Source of the DNA: Alphaproteobacteria bacterium
GTDB taxonomy: Bacteria > Pseudomonadota > Alphaproteobacteria > Caulobacterales > Caulobacteraceae
NCBI GenBank assembly: GCA_018895795.1
Contig: JAHINZ010000359.1
Location: forward strand, 1-10,806
Length of the DNA stretch: 10,806 nucleotides
Direction of reading: 5' to 3'
Shown in pieces: positions 1 through 8,185 of this stretch. Both the position numbers and the translations under genes were made by a program. Below the pieces are notes generated by a model, which saw only the letters and a list, made by a program, of their open reading frames with translations, made no database searches and was not told where the DNA came from. The stretch's first letter is position 1. Each line of letters opens with the position of its first letter.

Positions 1-59
1 CGCGCCAGGGCGCCGCGCCGCAAGACCAGACTGGCGCTGAGATCACCTTCGACGGACAT
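1..59 (-). CDS. modE: Probable molybdate-responsive regulator ModE, N-terminal fragment
   Basis: Only the first 19 codons are inside the window; the gene continues past the left edge. The ATG is at 59-57 on the minus strand and is preceded by a strong Shine-Dalgarno sequence, GGAGG at 70-66, with 6 nt spacing, so the start is well supported. The peptide reads MSVEGDLSASLVLRRGALA. The pattern of L-x-A-S-L-x-L-R-R-G shortly before a helix-turn-helix is what I recall from the start of ModE proteins (winged helix, often with C-terminal molybdate-binding Mop domains). The context supports this: modAB lies 680 bp away and a ModE-like palindrome lies between. The gene is downstream of the small secreted-protein gene on the same strand (57-bp gap) and may share its transcript. 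The identity rests on a very short peptide plus context; another regulator is possible. Confidence 0.6.
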   Translation of the reverse strand, partial: MSVEGDLSASLVLRRGALA

Positions 60-116
60 CGCACACCTCCGAGACCGATCGCCCGTCATAACGCGCCGAG
101 GCGGAATCGCCAGCCG

Positions 117-650
117 CTAGGGCCGCTTGGCGACCATGATCGGCAGGATCGCGGGAACGCTTCCCGCGATCTGCACCCCGTAACGGCCGGGCTGAAGCTC
201 AAAGCCCACGATCTTGCGCACGGTCGAGCAGGCCGGACCGTGGCTATGGAAGGCGGATGGTACGGACGCGCCGTCGCGTAGCAGGTCGATCCACCCGGCC
301 GCGCCCAGGGCGACGACATAGGTTCCCGCCGTCGGAACGGTCAGATCGAAAAGACCGCCATGAGTGGCCGGATCGCCGGGCTTTTCGGGCGGGGCCAGAT
401 AGGTCACCGCAGAGGTCGACGCCAGGGTCGCCAGATAGGCCTGGCCGGGCGTCAAGGCCGCCTGGGAAAGGCCCGGCGCGCCGGAGGCCGCGGTCAGCGA
501 GATCTTCGCCGGCCACCCCGCGAGCTCCGCCGGAAGGTCGGCGTCCTGGGTCACGCAGGTCGTCGCCTCCTGGGCCGTCGCCTCCTGGGCCGTCGCGGCC
601 ACAGGCGACAAGAAACAAACCGCGGCGAGCAAAAAGGACCTGAACGGCAT
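117..650 (-). CDS. Small secreted protein of unknown function, likely ModE-controlled
   Basis: I cannot assign a function. The 177-residue protein has a clear signal peptide: basic MPFR, then a hydrophobic stretch to about residue 19, with signal peptidase I sites of the type ATA|QE after residue 21 or, because of a duplication, after 26. The mature part is about 150 residues. It looks like a beta-rich extracytoplasmic domain with alternating hydrophobic strands ending in LQPGRYGVQIAG (residues 152-163). It contains two cysteines (C32, C141) that could form a disulfide, and a His/Cys cluster HSHGPAC at 135-141 that might bind metal. I recall similar small alphaproteobacterial proteins with inconsistent database names, so a transferred name should not be trusted. 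The start is ATG at 650 with GAGG about 9 nt upstream. The ModE-type palindrome begins 10 bp upstream of the start codon, inside or next to the leader. The gene precedes the probable modE on the same strand. Confidence 0.85.
   Translation of the reverse strand: MPFRSFLLAAVCFLSPVAATAQEATAQEATTCVTQDADLPAELAGWPAKISLTAASGAPGLSQAALTPGQAYLATLASTSAVTYLAPPEKPGDPATHGGLFDLTVPTAGTYVVALGAAGWIDLLRDGASVPSAFHSHGPACSTVRKIVGFELQPGRYGVQIAGSVPAILPIMVAKRP
562..591. repeat. Perfect 15-bp tandem duplication inside the secreted-protein gene
   Basis: The 15-mer GTCGCCTCCTGGGCC occurs twice in direct succession (562-576 and 577-591), followed by the first 5 bases of a third unit. The length is a multiple of three, so the frame is kept. 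On the minus strand it encodes the repeated peptide QEATA-QEATT at the signal-peptide junction, giving two equivalent ATA|QE cleavage sites. This looks like a recent replication-slippage event. Confidence 0.95.
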
Positions 651-660
651 GCCAAAACCT

Positions 661-685
661 CGTTATGTAGACGCACTACATAACC
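661..685. promoter_or_regulatory. Putative ModE operator (palindrome) between secreted-protein gene and modA
   Basis: The sequence CGTTATGTA, then 7 bases, then TACATAACC forms a near-perfect dyad; GTTATGTAG (662-670) and CTACATAAC (676-684) are exact reverse complements. From memory, the E. coli ModE half-site is CG-y-TATATA with a 6-7 base spacer. Here both half-sites carry the same symmetric A-to-G change, so the palindrome is kept. It is one of very few AT-rich stretches in this window. The site sits 10 bp upstream of the secreted-protein start and 54 bp upstream of modA, and a probable modE lies next door. Molybdate-bound ModE usually represses from such a site. Clear -35 and -10 hexamers for either direction could not be picked out. 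Confidence 0.8.
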
Positions 686-739
686 GAACGGCAGGGCCTT
701 CGCCAAGCCGCGCCCAGAAGCCCGTATCTGGAAACCCGC

Positions 740-1498
740 ATGCTGAACCGCCGCCCGCTGCTCGCCGTCGTGCTCACCGCCGCGCTATCGCTGATGCTGG
801 GGGCTACGGCCTTGGCTGGCGAAACCCAGGTGGCGGTCGCGGCCAACTTCACGGAACCGGCCAAGGCCATCGCCGCCCGGTTCGAGGCCAAGACCGGCCA
901 CAAGGCGATCCTGAGCTTCGGCGCGTCGGGCCAGTTCTACACCCAGATCGCCAATGGCGCGCCCTATGAGGTGTTCCTGTCGGCCGACGCCGAGCGCCCG
1001 ACCAAGGCCGAGGCCGACGGCCTGGCCGTGGCCGGCACGCGCTTCACCTACGCCACGGGCCGGCTGGTGCTGTTCAGCAAGACCCCGGGTCTGGTCGACG
1101 CCAAGGGCGCCGTGCTGGCCAAAGGCAAGTTCGAGAAACTGGCCATCGCCGATCCCAAGGCCGCGCCCTACGGCCAGGCCGCCGTCGAGACCCTGACCCG
1201 GCTGAAACTCTACGACACCTTGAAGCCCAAGATCGTCACCGGCTCGTCGATTACCCAGGCTTTCCAATATGTGCAGACCGGCGCCGCGGAGGTGGGCTTC
1301 GTGGCCCTGTCCCAGGTGATCAACGCCCCGGGCGGCTCGCGCTGGTTGGTGCCCGCCGCCGACCACACCCCGATCGACCAGCAGGCCTTGCTGCTGAAGA
1401 CCGGCGCCGACAATAGCGCGGCCAAGGCCTTCCTGGCCTTCTTGAAGACCCAGGACGCCAAGGCCATCATCAGGCGCTACGGCTACGAGGTTCGCTGA
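740..1498 (+). CDS. modA: Molybdate ABC transporter, periplasmic binding protein ModA
   Basis: Periplasmic receptor that captures molybdate (and usually tungstate) and delivers it to the ModBC channel. The 252-residue length is normal for the family. A signal peptide occupies residues 1-26 (MLNRR, hydrophobic core, cleavage at ALA|GET). The mature start VAVAANFTEPAKAIAARFE (31-49) and the segment LSFGASGQFYTQIANGAP (58-75) are hallmark ModA regions; the serines there contribute to oxyanion binding. FLSADAERP (79-87) and the AAPYGQAA region (141-148) also fit the type II binding-protein fold. The start is ATG 740 because it opens directly into a complete signal peptide; its Shine-Dalgarno is weak (GGA about 8 nt upstream). 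modB follows after 4 bp, so the two genes form an operon. Control by the upstream ModE-type palindrome is likely. Confidence 0.95.
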   Translation: MLNRRPLLAVVLTAALSLMLGATALAGETQVAVAANFTEPAKAIAARFEAKTGHKAILSFGASGQFYTQIANGAPYEVFLSADAERPTKAEADGLAVAGTRFTYATGRLVLFSKTPGLVDAKGAVLAKGKFEKLAIADPKAAPYGQAAVETLTRLKLYDTLKPKIVTGSSITQAFQYVQTGAAEVGFVALSQVINAPGGSRWLVPAADHTPIDQQALLLKTGADNSAAKAFLAFLKTQDAKAIIRRYGYEVR

Positions 1499-1502
1499 TC
1501 CC

Positions 1503-2168
1503 ATGATCGAGATTGCTTGGCTGACGATCAAGCTGGCGGGCGTCACCACCGCCCTGCTGCTGGTCGTGGCCACGCCCCTGGCCTGGTGGCTGGCCCGAGG
1601 ACGCTCGAACTGGCGGCCGGTGGTCGGCGCCGTGGTCGCCCTGCCGATCGTGCTGCCGCCGACGGTGCTGGGCTTTTACCTGCTCATCGCGCTGGGCCCT
1701 CACAGTGTGCTGATGGCGCCGCTGCAGCAGCTGTTCGGGATCCGCACCCTGGCCTTCACCTTTCAGGGGCTGGTGATCGGCTCGCTGATCTATTCCCTGC
1801 CCTTCGCGGTCCAGCCCCTGCGCAACGCCTTCATCGCGATCGGCGACGAGCCGCTGGAGGCCGCGGCCACCCTGGGGGCCTCGCGGTGGGAGAGCTTTAC
1901 CCGCGTCGCCCTGCCGCTCGCCCTGCCCGGCTACGCCGTGGCGGCTCTGCTCGCCTTCGCCCACACCATCGGCGAGTTCGGCGTGGTGATGATGCTGGGC
2001 GGCGGCATTCCGGGCCAGACCCAGGTTCTGTCGATCGAGATCTACCGCCTGGTGGAGTCGCTGGAATGGGGCAAGGCGCATGCGCTGGCCGGCGGGCTGC
2101 TGGCGTTCGGGTTCGTGGTGACGCTCACGCTGTTGCTGCTTGAAAAGCGGGCCACGCGGGCCTCCTAG
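1503..2168 (+). CDS. modB: Molybdate ABC transporter, permease ModB
   Basis: Inner-membrane channel subunit of the molybdate importer; 221 residues, typical for ModB. It is strongly hydrophobic, with about five membrane spans (residues about 8-30, 40-62, 85-105, 140-165 and 195-213). LPIVLPPTVLGFYLL (47-61) is a ModB/CysT-type signature. The EAA loop that docks on the ATPase is present: EAAATLGAS starting at 119, with the conserved Gly at 125 and LP at 141-142. The segment AHTIGEFGVVMMLGGGIPG (153-171) is also characteristic. The start lies 4 bp after the modA stop, with the ribosome site inside the modA tail, so translation is probably coupled. No modC follows: after the stop comes a compound palindrome and then a convergent gene. 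The ATPase must be encoded elsewhere, perhaps beyond the left edge near modE. Confidence 0.95.
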   Translation: MIEIAWLTIKLAGVTTALLLVVATPLAWWLARGRSNWRPVVGAVVALPIVLPPTVLGFYLLIALGPHSVLMAPLQQLFGIRTLAFTFQGLVIGSLIYSLPFAVQPLRNAFIAIGDEPLEAAATLGASRWESFTRVALPLALPGYAVAALLAFAHTIGEFGVVMMLGGGIPGQTQVLSIEIYRLVESLEWGKAHALAGGLLAFGFVVTLTLLLLEKRATRAS

Positions 2169-2169
2169 C

Positions 2170-2290
2170 CACTTGCCCCCCCACGGATCGCTTCGCGATC
2201 GTCTTCCCCCCGTAGGGAGAAGATGAAACGCACCAACCCTTAATCTTCCCCCTGCGGGGGAGGAGCGCGTCAGCGCGGAGGGGGCAAGTG
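2170..2290. repeat. Compound inverted-repeat element between convergent genes
   Basis: This 121-bp GC-rich element has 11-bp perfect terminal inverted repeats: CACTTGCCCCC at 2170-2180 and its reverse complement at 2280-2290. Inside are several stems: GATCGC-TTC-GCGATC (2186-2200), CTTCCCCC-TGC-GGGGGAGG (2245-2263, one wobble), and two larger segments, 2202-2224 and 2243-2265, that are imperfect reverse complements of each other. It lies between the modB stop and the phosphatase gene transcribed toward it, so it may act as a bidirectional terminator or mRNA-stabilising structure. Its right end runs into the phosphatase reading frame and encodes the C-terminal residues AHLPPPR and the stop. 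The style matches repeated intergenic palindromes common in Caulobacter-type genomes; a related element occurs at 7211-7338. Confidence 0.8.
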
Positions 2291-2745
2291 CGCCAACGCA
2301 AGAGCCAACCCCTTGGCCGCCGCCTCGACCTCGCGCCAGGTCACCTCGAACCCCGCCTCATTGCCGTAGTAAGGATCGGCGACGGCCCGGCCCTCCAGGC
2401 CTTCGGCGAAATCCAGCAACAGACCCAGTTCGGCCGCGCCGTCCACCGGCCGCAGGGCCCGAAGGGTCTTCAGATTGTCGTGGTCCAGCGCCAGGATATG
2501 GGTGAAGCGGCGAAAGTCCTCGGCCGTCACCTTGCGCGCCCGCAGACCGCTGATGTCCACGCCGTGTCGCCCCGCCACGGCGATGGCGCGGCGGTCGGGC
2601 GGATGACCCTTGTGCCAGCCGCCCGTCCCGGCGGAGTCGATCTCGACCGTCAGCCCCACGCTCTGCGCCTCGGCGCGAAAGGCCGCCTCGGCCAGGGGCG
2701 AGCGACAGATATTGCCAAGGCAGACGAACAGAACGGCGGGCCGCA

Positions 2746-2746
<1 letters not shown>
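2270..2746 (-). CDS. Low-molecular-weight protein tyrosine phosphatase
   Basis: Cytoplasmic phosphatase of the LMW-PTP family, 158 residues (family about 140-165). The P-loop C-x5-R-S is intact: VCLGNICRSPLAEAAFR, with nucleophile Cys9 and Arg15. The general acid is Asp124 in ADPYYGNEAGFE. Conserved DSAGTGGWHKGHPPDRRA (38-55) is also present. Bacterial members dephosphorylate tyrosine kinases or exopolysaccharide regulators, and some related proteins are arsenate reductases; the substrate here is unknown. The ATG at 2746-2744 overlaps the 5-oxoprolinase stop as TGATG and gives the usual short leader before VLFVCLGN. A TTG 15 bp upstream is in frame but would add five unconserved residues. No good Shine-Dalgarno was seen, which fits translational coupling. 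The last residues (AHLPPPR) come from a repeat element and are unlikely to matter for catalysis. Confidence 0.92.
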
Positions 2747-6345
<3,599 letters not shown>

Positions 6346-6347
6346 GA

Positions 6348-6373
6348 AAGGGCGCGGCTCCTGCTACGCCCTT
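6348..6373 (-). promoter_or_regulatory. Leader hairpin presenting the 5-oxoprolinase ribosome site
   Basis: In the 48-bp gap between the Mn exporter and 5-oxoprolinase, AAGGGCG and CGCCCTT form a perfect 7-bp stem with a 12-base loop. Read on the minus strand, the loop contains AGGAG, the only good Shine-Dalgarno match for the oxoprolinase start, and the stem ends 2 nt before the ATG. Folding would place the AGGAG closer to the start codon than its linear 12-nt distance. There is no U-tract, so it is not a typical terminator. The stem is directly visible; the role is inferred. Confidence 0.45.
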
Positions 6374-6393
6374 CCTTAACCGGCGTTGGGGTC

Positions 6394-6969
6394 CTAGCGG
6401 AAGAGGCCCGCCGCCTGGGCGATCCCCCAAAGACCCAGCCCCAGAAAGATCACCGCCGCGCCGATCCGCACATATTTCAGCGGTACGATCTTGGTGGCGG
6501 CCTCGCCCAGATACACCGCCGGGATGTTGGCCAGCATCATGCCCAGGGTGGTGCCGGCGGCGACCCAGACAATGCTGTGGAACTTGGCGCCCAGGGCCAC
6601 GGTGGCGATCTGGGTCTTGTCGCCCATCTCGACCAGGAAGAAGGCGATGGTGGTGGTCAGGAACACGCCGTAGCGGCCGACGTTGGCGCCATCCTCGTCA
6701 TCGGCCTTGTCGGGGATCAGCGCCCAGGCGGCCATGGCGATGAACGACAGGGCGATGGCCCACTGGAACGCCTTGCCGCTCAGCAGGTCGGACACCCAAT
6801 AGCCGGCCGTGGCGGCCAGGGCGTGGTTGGCGAGGGTGGCGACCAGAATGCCCAGGATGATCGGGACGGGCTTCTTGAAGCGCGTGGCCAGGATGATGGC
6901 CAGGAGCTGGGTCTTGTCGCCGATCTCGGCGATGGCCACGACCAGGGCCGAAACGAATAGAGCTTCCAT
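6394..6969 (-). CDS. GDT1/UPF0016 (TMEM165) family Mn2+ exporter, MneA-like
   Basis: Inner-membrane cation transporter, 191 residues, the normal bacterial size. It has two homologous halves, each with the family signature E-x-G-D-K-T: EIGDKTQLLAII (15-26) and EMGDKTQIATVA (114-125). The acidic residues of these motifs form the cation path. There are six membrane spans, three per half, with a short acidic loop (DKADDEDG, 87-94) between the halves. Characterised bacterial members such as Vibrio MneA export manganese; eukaryotic relatives carry Mn/Ca. The upstream RNA is a manganese-type riboswitch, which strongly supports Mn export here. The start ATG has GGAAGG 11 nt upstream. It is the first gene of an operon with 5-oxoprolinase and the phosphatase. 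Calcium or another divalent ion as an additional substrate cannot be excluded. Confidence 0.92.
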   Translation of the reverse strand: MEALFVSALVVAIAEIGDKTQLLAIILATRFKKPVPIILGILVATLANHALAATAGYWVSDLLSGKAFQWAIALSFIAMAAWALIPDKADDEDGANVGRYGVFLTTTIAFFLVEMGDKTQIATVALGAKFHSIVWVAAGTTLGMMLANIPAVYLGEAATKIVPLKYVRIGAAVIFLGLGLWGIAQAAGLFR

Positions 6970-6980
6970 CGGTCAGGTAA

Positions 6981-7037
6981 CCTTCCGGGCCGGGCGCATG
7001 CCAATAGCGTCGACGTCCCACCCAGCCCGGGAGGAAG
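6981..7037 (-). promoter_or_regulatory. Possible riboswitch expression platform hiding the exporter ribosome site
   Basis: The exporter Shine-Dalgarno GGAAGG lies at 6986-6981 on the minus strand. Upstream, at the 3' side of the aptamer, CUUCC (7037-7033) and CCGGGC (within 7030-7025) can pair with GGAAG and GCCCGG of the leader (6995-6982). This would give an interrupted 11-bp helix across a small internal loop and mask the ribosome site. The same CUUCCUCCC stretch can instead pair with GGGGAGGGAAG (7085-7075) inside the aptamer. The two folds exclude each other, as expected of a translational ON switch. This was found by eye; no folding energy was computed. Confidence 0.4.
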
Positions 7038-7177
7038 TCGGCGCCATTGGTCTCGCCATGGAAGCGGATGATCGCTTCCCTCCCCGCGCCATGGTCCCTC
7101 TCAAACAGGAGATGGGACCAAGTGTGTTGACGGCGGGGCCCGCTGATCGGTGCGGGCGGCTACTCCCCAAAGGTGAG
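7017..7177 (-). ncRNA. yybP-ykoY manganese riboswitch aptamer
   Basis: Read on the minus strand, the leader of the Mn exporter contains the key conserved parts of this class in order. They are CUUUGGGGAGUAGCC (near 7172-7158), CGUCAACACACUUGG (near 7133-7119), and GGCGAGACC (7057-7049), corresponding to the second Mn-sensing loop. Helices are visible. An outer stem CUCACC (7177-7172) pairs with GGUGGG (7022-7017). A hairpin UGGUCCC/GGGACCA encloses UCUC/GAGA (about 7120-7092). A perfect hairpin GGAAGCG-GATGAT-CGCTTCC lies at 7079-7060, and GGGGAGG can pair with CCUCCC (about 7085/7036). In this class Mn2+ bridges the two loops and switches on export genes; the gene downstream is exactly the expected type. 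Outer boundaries are approximate. The element was identified by recognition of conserved blocks, not by a covariance model. Confidence 0.87.
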
Positions 7178-7180
7178 GTG

Positions 7181-7209
7181 CGTTTAGCGATTTGCTGGAC
7201 CTTGGTCAA
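7181..7209 (-). promoter_or_regulatory. Sigma-70-type promoter of the riboswitch operon
   Basis: On the minus strand TTGACC (7209-7204) is followed, after exactly 17 bases, by TAAACG (7186-7181). The context GCTAAACG also resembles the Caulobacter housekeeping -10 element (GCTANAWC, from memory). Transcription would start near 7175, right at the first helix of the manganese aptamer, which agrees well with the RNA start expected for this riboswitch. The promoter begins immediately after the compound palindrome at 7211. Confidence 0.65.
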
Positions 7210-7210
7210 T

Positions 7211-7338
7211 TCCTCCTCACCCGTGAAACGGGGGAGGTGGCGCGGCGCGAATACGCGGCGTGACGGAGGGGGCGTCGCGGCGGCGGCACGCCCCCTCCAC
7301 CACTTCGTGGTCCCCCTCCCCCGTTTCACGGGGGAGGA
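7211..7338. repeat. Compound palindromic repeat element, second copy type
   Basis: A 128-bp GC-rich element bounded by two hairpin arms that are near-exact reverse complements of each other. The right arm is a perfect 10-bp stem with a 3-base loop, CCTCCCCCGT-TTC-ACGGGGGAGG (7315-7337); the left arm (7215-7237) is the same with one mismatch. Between them lie GGAGGGGGCGT (7265-7275) facing ACGCCCCCTCC (7288-7298), and a perfect small stem ACCAC-TTC-GTGGT (7299-7311). The whole could fold into one large cruciform. It fills the space between the DUF2793 stop and the riboswitch promoter. It shares the GGAGGGGGC and CCTCCCCC modules with the element at 2170-2290 but has different ends. With 7017-7209 it accounts for almost all of the 375-bp gene-free stretch. 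Confidence 0.85.
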
Positions 7339-7344
7339 AAAAGA

Positions 7345-8082
7345 CTACACGCTGGCCGGCGCATCAAACCGCAGCAGGTGGATCGCCACCCGCACCTTGC
7401 CGGCGGTGAAATTCCCGCCCGCAGCCGTCAGCAGCACCGGCGTGTCGGCATAATAGGCCGTCGGGCCGATCACCCCGACATTGCTGCTGTTCTTGGCGGC
7501 GCCCAGCGATCCGCCGAACTTGCTGGCGTCGCCGGCCACGCCGCAGTTGTAGGACGCCGCCCCGGTCACCGCGACGGTCGTCCGGGTCGAGACCGCCAGC
7601 ACGATGGACCGCGCGGGGACGACGATCACCGTCGAGGTCGTCGCGCCCGACAGCGTCGTTTCCTCCTCGCGGATCTCCAGCCGGGTATTGGCCAGGCCCG
7701 GTGAGGCGGCGGCCGTCAGGCTCTTGAAGGTGGTCGACAGCGGCGTCCAGGCGACGCCGTCATGGGCGAGCATCTGGTTCTCGTCCTTGATCCAGGCCAG
7801 GACGCCCTCGGCCGGAGTCAGCGCCTCCCAGGCCCCGGCCTCGAACCGCATCAGGGTCCCGGCCGCCTGCCCCGCCCAGACCGCGCCGGTCGCACCGACG
7901 GGCAGGATCCAGAAGCCGCCCGCGACCGGACTGGCGGGCTGGGCGGCGAGCGCGCGGCTCTCGACCGCCAGCTGGACCAGACCGTCCAGCCGGGCGAGGC
8001 TTTCATTGATGGGGATGTGCTTCTGGGCCTGGGCGGCGACCACATAGGGCAGGCCCAGGCGCGGGGTGGCTTCGTCGAACAT
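7345..8082 (-). CDS. DUF2793 protein, phage/gene-transfer-agent fibre or spike type
   Basis: 245-residue protein whose N-terminal half matches the DUF2793 pattern: PRLGLPYVVAAQAQKHIPINESLARLDGLVQLAVESR (7-43), PASPVAGGFWILPVGATGAVWAGQAAG (49-75) and VLAWIKDENQMLAHDGVAW (94-112). The second half (about 140-245) is Ser/Thr/Ala/Gly-rich and beta-strand-like, with a Gly/Asn-rich stretch (183-203) and the end VRVAIHLLRFDAPASV, as in a receptor-binding or capsid-decorating domain. From memory, DUF2793 occurs in tail or head-spike proteins of alphaproteobacterial prophages and in the head-spike gene ghsB of the Rhodobacter capsulatus gene transfer agent. No other phage gene is present here, so this is an orphan. 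ATG 8082 has GAGG 7 nt upstream. It has no signal peptide, which suits a phage structural protein. The physiological role is unknown. Confidence 0.82.
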   Translation of the reverse strand: MFDEATPRLGLPYVVAAQAQKHIPINESLARLDGLVQLAVESRALAAQPASPVAGGFWILPVGATGAVWAGQAAGTLMRFEAGAWEALTPAEGVLAWIKDENQMLAHDGVAWTPLSTTFKSLTAAASPGLANTRLEIREEETTLSGATTSTVIVVPARSIVLAVSTRTTVAVTGAASYNCGVAGDASKFGGSLGAAKNSSNVGVIGPTAYYADTPVLLTAAGGNFTAGKVRVAIHLLRFDAPASV

Positions 8083-8120
8083 CGGGGAACCTCAAGGACG
8101 TTGAACTCGCCCTAGGATCA

Positions 8121-8139
8121 CCCGGCTGTCAGAGCCGGG
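8121..8139 (-). terminator. Perfect hairpin between nitronate monooxygenase and DUF2793 gene
   Basis: CCCGGCT (8121-8127) and AGCCGGG (8133-8139) form a perfect 7-bp stem with a 5-base loop. A second weaker stem GGGGA/TCCCC overlaps its right side (from about 8137 to 8160). It lies after the nitronate monooxygenase stop and before the DUF2793 start, so it probably ends or attenuates the monooxygenase transcript. There is no U-run after it on the minus strand, so it is not a canonical intrinsic terminator. Confidence 0.4.
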
Positions 8140-8185
8140 GACCGACCGTGGCCGATCCCCGTCCCGTACCCGCTCCAGCGTGTCG

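Noticed and set aside
785..1573. A 262-codon minus-strand frame over modA
   Set aside because: It lies opposite a clear modA with signal peptide and family motifs; its own translation is low-complexity and unlike any family.
6809..7453. A 214-codon plus-strand frame and a 118-codon minus-strand frame (6973-7329) through the gene-free stretch
   Set aside because: They run through the manganese riboswitch and the palindromic repeat; amino-acid content reflects the hairpin repeats, and no ribosome site or family match supports them.
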